5,376 nt of DNA from Chloroflexales bacterium. Its GTDB lineage: Bacteria; Chloroflexota; Chloroflexia; Chloroflexales; Chloroflexaceae. Shown here in pieces: positions 1-5,376 of this stretch (positions are counted from its first letter, which is position 1; each line of letters begins with the position of its first letter). The notes under the pieces were generated by a model. It was not told the DNA's origin. It made no database searches and was given only the letters and a program-made list of their open reading frames with translations. The translations under genes and the position numbers were made by a program. The DNA is taken from assembly GCA_013336035.1 (NCBI GenBank), contig JAAXUL010000597.1:1-5376 (forward strand), in the 5' to 3' direction.

Positions 1-1299
1 CATGTGATCAGCGGCACGACCACGATCGAGGCCCTGGCGACCGATGCGCTGCCGAGCTTCGACCTCGACTTTCTGGGCCTCGAGGTTAGCGCCGTGACGG
101 TCGACGGCGCCGCGGCGAACTTCAGCCGCAGCGGGCAAGAGCTGAAGATTACCCCTGCCAGCCCGATCGCCGCCGGCGCGACCTTCACCGTCGCCGTCAC
201 CTACGCGGGCCAGCCGCAGCCCTACCATGACCCGGCGCTGGCGCTCCTCCAGTCCACCACCGGCTGGAAGGAGTGGAGCCCCGGCTACTTCGCAACCGTG
301 GGCCAGCCCGACGGCTCGATGACCTGGTTCCCCTCGAACAATCACCCGAGCGATAAGGCGACCTACACCTTCCGTATCACCGTCGATGACCCCAACGTCG
401 CCGCCGCCAACGGCGTGCTGCAGGAGGTCATCCCGGTCGACGCCGATACGAAGACCTACGTCTGGGAGATGGCCCAGCCGATGGTCACCGAGCTCACGCT
501 GGTCGCCATCGGCCCATTCGAGCTCCACGAGAGCACGGCGCCCAACGGCGTACCCATTCGCAACTACTTCCCGCAGGGCGCCGATCAGGCCATGATCGAC
601 AGCTTCAACGTGACCGGCGACATGCTGGTCTTCTTCGAGCAGCTGCTGGGCCCGTACCCCTTCGACGTGTACGGCGCGATCGTGGTGCCGGGTTTCGTCG
701 ATACATCGGGCCTCGAGACCCAGACCCTCTCGGCCTTCGACGACGAGGCGGTGCCGGTGGCTGGCGAAACGATCATCGCCCACGAGCTGTTCCACCACTG
801 GTATGGCAACACGCTTACCATCGCCGACTGGGGCGATCTCTGGCTGCACGAGGGTTTCGCCCAGTATGCCGAGGCCCTGTGGATCGAGAAGACCCAGGGC
901 GTCGAAGCGTACAACGCTGTGATCAAGCAACATTATGACGAGCAGCTTACCTACGGACAGCAGTTCGGCCAGATTGAAGGGGTGACCCAGCTCAAGCCTG
1001 GGGAGGTGCTCCCGCCGGTCGACCCGGGCGTCTACCTGCTCTTCATACCGACCTACCCGGGCGGCTCGCTGGCGCTGCACAACCTGCGTATGGAGGTCGG
1101 CGACGAGGCCTTCTTCACGATCCTGCGCACCTTCTACGAGGAGCACAGGGACAAGCCCGTCGTCACCAAGGACTTTATCGCCACCGCCGAGCAGATCGCG
1201 GGGCGCGACCTGAGCAAGGTGTGGGATACCTGGCTCTACGGCAAGACCATCCCGGCCGACTTCCCGCGCCTGGAGAAGGCCTACGCGTATCCGCAGTGA
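1..1299 (+). CDS. M1 family zinc metallopeptidase, short form (5' partial)
   Basis: Predicted zinc-dependent M1 (gluzincin) peptidase, probably removing N-terminal residues from peptides. The frame is open to base 1 and begins inside the N-terminal beta domain (ISGTTTIEA strand), so the GTG at position 4 is not a credible start and the true start and any signal peptide lie upstream. Residues are counted from the codon at base 1. The zinc site HELFH is at 261-265 with the third ligand E284 in WLHEGFAQY, giving the exact HExxH-x18-E spacing; E262 is the general base. GLETQT (236-242 region, E239) replaces the canonical GxMEN exopeptidase motif. Y352 in YPGGSLALHNLR matches the catalytic Tyr of the YEKG motif. 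The protein ends soon after a short helical tail (WDTWLYGK), so it lacks the large C-terminal domain of PepN-type enzymes. Family assignment is firm; the substrate is unknown. Confidence 0.93.
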   Translation, partial: HVISGTTTIEALATDALPSFDLDFLGLEVSAVTVDGAAANFSRSGQELKITPASPIAAGATFTVAVTYAGQPQPYHDPALALLQSTTGWKEWSPGYFATVGQPDGSMTWFPSNNHPSDKATYTFRITVDDPNVAAANGVLQEVIPVDADTKTYVWEMAQPMVTELTLVAIGPFELHESTAPNGVPIRNYFPQGADQAMIDSFNVTGDMLVFFEQLLGPYPFDVYGAIVVPGFVDTSGLETQTLSAFDDEAVPVAGETIIAHELFHHWYGNTLTIADWGDLWLHEGFAQYAEALWIEKTQGVEAYNAVIKQHYDEQLTYGQQFGQIEGVTQLKPGEVLPPVDPGVYLLFIPTYPGGSLALHNLRMEVGDEAFFTILRTFYEEHRDKPVVTKDFIATAEQIAGRDLSKVWDTWLYGKTIPADFPRLEKAYAYPQ

Positions 1300-1311
1300 C
1301 CGGGCACGCGA

Positions 1312-1338
1312 CCGCCGCGCTCACCGTGAGCGCGGCGG
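1312..1338 (+). terminator. Perfect 12-bp inverted repeat, possible weak terminator or attenuator
   Basis: Bases 1312-1323 (ccgccgcgctca) are exactly complementary to 1327-1338 (tgagcgcggcgg) around a 3-base loop (ccg). The hairpin starts 13 bases after the stop codon of the first peptidase gene. A classical intrinsic terminator would have a T tract directly after the stem. Here the only T run (tttt at 1349-1352) comes about ten bases later, so termination may be inefficient. Only 30 bases separate the stem from the next ATG, leaving little room for a new promoter. It could instead be an RNA-stability or processing stem that sets the ratio of the two gene products. The structure is seen directly; the role is inferred. 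Confidence 0.45.
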
Positions 1339-1368
1339 ATCACGCACGTTTTGCACACGCATGAGGCT

Positions 1369-3897
1369 ATGAACAAACACACGTTGCGCCAGCTGCTCCC
1401 GCTCAGTCTCCTCGCCGCCATGCTGCTGCCGGCCTGCGCCCGCCAGGCGCCGGTTGCCACGACCGTGCCCGTGCCGACGGTTGCCGCCGCGGCGGCGACG
1501 ATCGCGCCGACTGAGGTAGCGACCGTCGCGCCGGCCGCGGCGCCGGCAGAGCTGTATATGCCCCGCGAGGTGAAGGCCGCCTTCGCGGCCGGCACCCACA
1601 GCCCTGATGGCAAGCCCGGCCCCAACTACTGGCAGAACAGGTCGGTGCATGATATTGCAATCACGATTGCCCCGCCGAGCCGCACAATCTCGGCGACCGA
1701 GACGATTACCTACACCAACAATAGCCCGAACCCGATGCCAATACTCGGCCTCAGGCTCTACATGAATGTGCACAAGCCGGTGGCGCTGCGCGAGGAGCAC
1801 ATGCCGGCGGAGTTTCTCAACGACGGAATCACGATCGGCGAGGTGCGCCTGAACGGCCAGCCGATCATCCCGGGGCAGTTCATTCCGTTTGGCCAGACCG
1901 CGGCCATTCTCAAGCTCGCAGAGCCACTGGCGAGCGGCGCCTCGATCACGGTCGATACGACCTGGAGCTATGATCTGGCCCCCGCGAACGGCTGGAAGGA
2001 GGGCGTAATCGACGACACGTCCTTCTACCTGGCCTACTTCTACCCCCGTGTGGCCCTGTACGCAGGCACCGAATCACCCTTACTCCTCAACTTTGACCTG
2101 GATGAGTTCACGGCGCGCAGCGGCCGCGAGGCGGTGAACGAGTTCGCCGACTTCACGGTGAGCGTGAACGCGCCGAAGAACTTTGTGGTCTGGGCCACCG
2201 GCGACCTGCAGAACCCCGACGAGGTGCTGCAGCCCGAGTACGCCAAACGCCTCGCCGACTCGTTCACCAGCGATCAGGTGGTCAAGATCGCCAGCCCCGA
2301 AGAAACTCAGCAGGGTCTTGTCACCACCCAGAGCGACACCGTCACCTGGCGCTGGAAGGCCGACAACGTCTCAGACTTCGCCCTCGGCCTGAGCGACCAC
2401 TGGGTGTGGGACGCGGGCAGCGTGGTGGTAGATCCGGCGAGCGGTCGCAGGGCGAGCGTGCAGGCGGCCTATCCGAGCGATGCGACTGATTACACTACTA
2501 TGGTTGAGGATGGTCGGGCCGCGCTGAGCTTCGGCTCGACCCAGTGGCCGGGCGTGCCCTACCCCTACAGCAAGACCACGATTTTCGCCGGGGGCGCCGA
2601 CGAAGAGTACCCGATGATGGTGAACGACTCGCCCGCTATCAAAGAGGAGCAGGCGAAGAAAGGCGTAACCTCACGGATGGTGGCGGCCCACGAGCTGCTG
2701 CACAGCTGGTTCCCGTTCTACATGGGCATCGACGAGCGGCGCTACCCCTCTATGGACGAGGGCTGGACGACTGCCTTCGAGTATCTGTTCGATGTGGCCG
2801 ACCTGGGCGCGGAGAAGGGCGTCAATCTCTTCCGGGCCTTCCGTATGGCGGACATGGCCAGAACTTTGCCCGGTATAGACCTGCCGATCATCTACCCCGC
2901 CGACTCAACGCGTAACAGTGTGGTCGGCTTCAATGCCTACCAGCGGCCGGCCCTGGCCTACCTGGCCCTCAAGGAACTGGTGGGCGACGAGGCCTTCAAG
3001 CAGGCGCTCAACGCCTTTATCGAGCGCTGGAACGGCAAGCACCCGCTGCCGTGGGATATGTTCAACACGTTCAACGATGTGTCGGGCCAGGATCTGAACT
3101 GGTTCTTCCAGCGCTGGTTCTTCGAGCCCAACTACGTCGATCTGACGGTAGCAGGCGTAGAGAAGACGGACAGCGGCGTCACAGTGCAGGTCAAAAACGT
3201 CGGCGGTATGCCTATTCCCTTCGACGTAGTGGCCACCTACGCCGATGGCACCAGCGAGACGTTCCATCAGAGCCCCGCGCTATGGCAAGAGTCGCCGGAG
3301 GCGGCGATCGTGCAGATCAGCGGCACGAAGGAGTTGGCCACGCTCACGCTCGACGCCGGCATCTACACTGACGTCACGCCGGACGACAACGCCTGGGCCA
3401 GCCCCGACGCGGCGCCCACAGCGGCCCAGGCGCCCGCGGCGGAGCCAAGCGCGGCTACGGCGCCCGCGGCTGAGCCAAGCGCGGCTACGGCGCCCGCGGG
3501 GGAGCCCACCTCGGCCACGGCGCCCGCGGCCACCACAGCAGCCGGCGAGGACCCGGCGAAGCTGCGGGCCAACGCCTGGCAGTGGGCCTCGTACAGCGGG
3601 GCGACCGAGCAGTTCACGGTCGAGAAGCCGGCCAGCTACACGCTCAGCTTCGGCGCCGACGGGGCGCTGACGATCAAGGCGGACTGCAACCAGGCCGCGG
3701 GCACCTATGAGGCCGAGGGCGGCACGCTGACGCTCAAGCTCGGCCTGACGACGCTGGTCGCCTGCCCCGCCGGGTCGCGCGGCGATCAGCTGCTCAAGCT
3801 GCTGAGCGGCGCGGCGCTCTACCGCTTCGACGGCGCGAACCTGATCATCGAGCTGATGGCCGACGGGGGCACACTGGAGTTCGTGCCGGCGAACTGA
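1369..3897 (+). CDS. Lipoprotein: divergent M1 metallopeptidase fused to C-terminal META/HslJ-like domain
   Basis: Predicted membrane-anchored, outward-facing zinc peptidase of 842 residues. The ATG at 1369 is chosen because it starts a compact signal peptide (MNKHTLRQ, then a Leu/Ala core) ending in lipobox LPAC with the lipidated Cys at 23; an in-frame TTG at 1351 would only add six polar residues. Residues 24-65 are an Ala/Pro/Thr/Val spacer. About 80-400 form the M1 N-terminal beta domain. The zinc site is HELLH 441-445 plus E464 in MDEGW (exact x18 spacing), and Y524 in AYQRPALAYLAL is the probable catalytic Tyr. GGADEEYPMM (408-417) sits where GxMEN is expected and is altered. About 600-670 is a beta-rich segment, 680-730 a repetitive linker. 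About 735-842 resembles META/HslJ: WQW, ADCN (C773), ACP (C799) and a final LEFV strand. A gene 40 bases downstream is probably co-transcribed. No strong ribosome binding site is visible. Substrate unknown. Confidence 0.92.
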   Translation: MNKHTLRQLLPLSLLAAMLLPACARQAPVATTVPVPTVAAAAATIAPTEVATVAPAAAPAELYMPREVKAAFAAGTHSPDGKPGPNYWQNRSVHDIAITIAPPSRTISATETITYTNNSPNPMPILGLRLYMNVHKPVALREEHMPAEFLNDGITIGEVRLNGQPIIPGQFIPFGQTAAILKLAEPLASGASITVDTTWSYDLAPANGWKEGVIDDTSFYLAYFYPRVALYAGTESPLLLNFDLDEFTARSGREAVNEFADFTVSVNAPKNFVVWATGDLQNPDEVLQPEYAKRLADSFTSDQVVKIASPEETQQGLVTTQSDTVTWRWKADNVSDFALGLSDHWVWDAGSVVVDPASGRRASVQAAYPSDATDYTTMVEDGRAALSFGSTQWPGVPYPYSKTTIFAGGADEEYPMMVNDSPAIKEEQAKKGVTSRMVAAHELLHSWFPFYMGIDERRYPSMDEGWTTAFEYLFDVADLGAEKGVNLFRAFRMADMARTLPGIDLPIIYPADSTRNSVVGFNAYQRPALAYLALKELVGDEAFKQALNAFIERWNGKHPLPWDMFNTFNDVSGQDLNWFFQRWFFEPNYVDLTVAGVEKTDSGVTVQVKNVGGMPIPFDVVATYADGTSETFHQSPALWQESPEAAIVQISGTKELATLTLDAGIYTDVTPDDNAWASPDAAPTAAQAPAAEPSAATAPAAEPSAATAPAGEPTSATAPAATTAAGEDPAKLRANAWQWASYSGATEQFTVEKPASYTLSFGADGALTIKADCNQAAGTYEAEGGTLTLKLGLTTLVACPAGSRGDQLLKLLSGAALYRFDGANLIIELMADGGTLEFVPAN
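3430..3530 (+). repeat. 30-bp in-frame tandem repeat encoding an APAAEPSAAT linker
   Basis: Three full 30-base units lie at 3430-3459, 3460-3489 and 3490-3519, followed by an 11-base partial unit (gcgcccgcggc) to 3530. Units 1 and 2 differ at one base only (g3441 versus t3471, a silent Ala codon change), while unit 3 is more diverged and encodes APAGEPTSAT. The units keep the reading frame and code for residues 688-717 of the M1-META lipoprotein, forming a flexible, low-complexity spacer between peptidase and META domain. The near identity of units 1 and 2 points to recent slippage or unequal recombination, so copy number may vary between strains. Confidence 0.9.
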
Positions 3898-3925
3898 GCG
3901 GAGCACGTCACACCTGCTATCAAGT

Positions 3926-3931
3926 GGAGGG
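3926..3931 (+). promoter_or_regulatory. Ribosome binding site of the S33 lipoprotein gene
   Basis: GGAGGG lies six bases before the ATG at 3938, the ideal distance for a Shine-Dalgarno sequence. It fixes this ATG as the start, together with the signal peptide that follows it. The preceding gene has no comparable site, so the downstream gene may be translated more strongly from a shared message. Confidence 0.8.
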
Positions 3932-3937
3932 ACGACC

Positions 3938-5376
3938 ATGCCAAGGAATGCTTTGCTTCTCGTGCCTGCCCTTATGACGCTGCTGCTGACGGCCTGCGGC
4001 CCCTCGGCCACGACCCCGATCACCCCGACCGCCACCGCCGTGCCCGCGCCCACCGCGGCCGCCGTCGCCCCGACCGAGGCACCCACCGTCGCCGCCGAGG
4101 CGCCCACCACGGCCCCCACCGCCGGCTTCGGCGCGGCCTGGACACCTGAGCCCTGCGCGAGCTTTGATGTCGCCGAGCCGCTCGTCGCCCGCTCCGACTG
4201 CGGCTACGTCACCGTGCCCGAGCGCCACGCGGGCGGCGAGCGGACGATCGAGCTGGCCGTCGTGCGCGTGCGCGCCAGCGCCGAGCAGCCCGCCGCCCCG
4301 CTGGTGGTCGGCACCGGCGGGCCGGGCGGCCAGGGCTTCATGCTGACCTCGACACAAGCGTACTCCCTGAGCGTCCAGCTCCCGTCGCTCTGGGGCGGCA
4401 TCCTCGCCGCGCACGACGTGGTCTTCTTCTCGCAGCGCGGCACGCGCTACGCCCGGCCTGACCTCGTCTGCCCCGCGGTCAACGCGGCGAACTACGAGGC
4501 CGCGCTGAACCGCCTCGGCCCCGAGGAGCGCGTCGCGAAGGCCCGCGAGGGCTTGCAGGCCTGCGTCGACGCCTTCACCGCCCAGGGCGTGGACCTCGCC
4601 GCCTACACCAGCGACGAGAACGCCGCCGATATCGTCTCCATCGCCGAGACGCTCGGCTATGACAAGATCTTCTACTACGGCCAGTCCTACGGGACCATCC
4701 TCGGCCAGTTCCTCATCCGCAACCACCCCGCGATCCTGGAGGGCGTCATCCTCGACGGGATCATGCCGGTGAGCTTTCGCACCTACGACCAGCAGGTAGA
4801 TATCGTGCGATCGTTCCGGACGACCTTTGAGGCCTGCGCCACCAATGCGGCCTGCAACGCCGCGTACCCCGACCTCGAGGCCGTGCTGAGCGAGGTCTAC
4901 GCGCGGCTCCAGGCCAACCCCCAGACCGTCGCGGTGGACAGCGAGGACGGCCAGAAGGCCGAGGTCGTCGTCAACGGCTTCAGCGTCATAGACAGTCTGT
5001 TATTAAAGGCCTACACCAACCCCACCGCCCTGCCGGCGGCGATCTACGCGCTCAAGGGGCTCGACCCGGCGGCCGTCGCCACGTACGCCCCGCAGCCCCC
5101 CGGCGAGCTGGCCACCTCCGACGTGATGCACTTCGCCGTCAACTGTAGCGACGACCCGATCACCTCGCTCGATGGCGTGGATCTCCAGGCGGTGCCGGAG
5201 GTGTACCGCGAGTTCGTGACCGACGACCTGGCGAAGGCGGCGGCCGGCTGCGCCGTGGTGCAGGTGCCACAGCTCCCCGCCGCCTCGGACGAGCTCGCCC
5301 GCTCCGACGTGCCGGCCCTCCTGCTCTCCGGCGCCCTCGACCCGGCGACCCTCGCGCCCCTGAGCAAAATCGTGGC
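3938..5376 (+). CDS. Lipoprotein alpha/beta hydrolase, S33 tripeptidyl/prolyl aminopeptidase-like (3' partial)
   Basis: Predicted serine peptidase anchored outside the membrane, likely releasing N-terminal residues or short peptides. The frame is open for 479 codons to the window edge with no stop. The signal peptide MPRNALLLVPALMTLLLTAC has lipobox LTAC with Cys20. Residues 21-67 are a Thr/Ala/Pro spacer. The catalytic domain starts near C73/C88 (CGYVTVPERHAG, a typical opening of secreted TAP-like S33 enzymes). The oxyanion-hole loop TGGPGG is at 126-131. SQRGT (165-169) stands where the family usually has DQRGT. The nucleophile elbow is GQSYG with Ser250. LSGALDPAT supplies the probable acid D468. 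The catalytic His should follow beyond the window. Several Cys residues in the cap region (for example EACATNAAC) suggest disulfides, fitting an exported protein. It follows the M1-META gene by 40 bases with no terminator seen, so an operon is likely. Exact substrate is not determinable. Confidence 0.92.
   Translation, partial: MPRNALLLVPALMTLLLTACGPSATTPITPTATAVPAPTAAAVAPTEAPTVAAEAPTTAPTAGFGAAWTPEPCASFDVAEPLVARSDCGYVTVPERHAGGERTIELAVVRVRASAEQPAAPLVVGTGGPGGQGFMLTSTQAYSLSVQLPSLWGGILAAHDVVFFSQRGTRYARPDLVCPAVNAANYEAALNRLGPEERVAKAREGLQACVDAFTAQGVDLAAYTSDENAADIVSIAETLGYDKIFYYGQSYGTILGQFLIRNHPAILEGVILDGIMPVSFRTYDQQVDIVRSFRTTFEACATNAACNAAYPDLEAVLSEVYARLQANPQTVAVDSEDGQKAEVVVNGFSVIDSLLLKAYTNPTALPAAIYALKGLDPAAVATYAPQPPGELATSDVMHFAVNCSDDPITSLDGVDLQAVPEVYREFVTDDLAKAAAGCAVVQVPQLPAASDELARSDVPALLLSGALDPATLAPLSKIV

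Noticed and set aside
4..6. GTG at position 4 as a true start of the first gene
   Set aside because: The frame continues to base 1, and the sequence begins in the middle of the M1 N-terminal beta domain, so the gene is cut by the window edge.
1321..1800. 159-codon open frame on the - strand over the start of the M1-META gene
   Set aside because: The Arg/Gly-rich composition is produced by the antisense of the Ala/Pro/Thr spacer; no domain or ribosome binding site supports it.
2544..2915. 123-codon + strand frame inside the M1-META gene
   Set aside because: It is an out-of-frame shadow covering the zinc-site region; the true frame there encodes the HELLH motif.
3898..3937. Promoter or terminator between the M1-META and S33 genes
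   Set aside because: The 40-base spacer shows no stem with a T tract and no convincing -35/-10 pair, only a ribosome binding site.
3280..4119. 279-codon open frame on the - strand
   Set aside because: It lies antisense across the end of the M1-META gene, the spacer and the start of the S33 gene. Its Arg/Gly/Ala/Val-rich translation is typical of an antisense shadow in GC-rich DNA, with no recognisable domain.
3920..4726. 268-codon open frame on the - strand
   Set aside because: It is fully antisense to the S33 lipoprotein gene, whose sense frame has a signal peptide, ribosome binding site and catalytic motifs. The low-complexity Gly/Arg tract mirrors the Ala/Pro/Thr linker codons.
5339..5376. 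Possible frameshift after the DPAT motif because the usual TP is absent
   Set aside because: The frame remains open to the window end with normal codon bias, and the acid motif LSGALD is intact; too little sequence remains to claim an error.

Overview
The window is GC-rich DNA (strong G/C preference at codon third positions) carrying three tightly packed genes on the + strand. All three look like extracytoplasmic hydrolases or peptidases. Two have clear lipoprotein signal peptides followed by Ala/Pro/Thr/Glu-rich spacers. High GC, lipobox plus Pro/Thr/Ala spacer, and clustered M1 and S33 peptidases resemble genomes of the phylum Chloroflexota (Chloroflexia type). This assignment is an impression from style, not from a marker gene, and is held with low to moderate confidence.

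Layout: (1) 1-1299, the 3' part of a short-form M1 zinc metallopeptidase whose start lies upstream of the window. (2) 1300-1368, a short spacer holding a perfect 12-bp inverted repeat that may be an attenuating terminator. (3) 1369-3897, a complete lipoprotein with a divergent M1 peptidase domain, a 30-bp tandem-repeat-encoded linker and a C-terminal META/HslJ-like domain. (4) 3898-3937, a 40-base spacer with a good ribosome binding site. (5) 3938 to the window end, a 3'-truncated lipoprotein of the alpha/beta-hydrolase S33 (tripeptidyl/prolyl aminopeptidase-like) family. The third gene runs off the window without a stop.

Functional reading (inference): the cluster would put two zinc peptidases and one serine peptidase on the outer face of the membrane, suited to stepwise trimming of peptides for nutrition. 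The M1-META fusion is the least ordinary part. Its exopeptidase (GxMEN) motif is altered while the zinc site is intact, so its substrate is uncertain. I see no mobile element, tRNA, rRNA, CRISPR array or phage feature. I did not find a convincing new system beyond this peptidase cluster.
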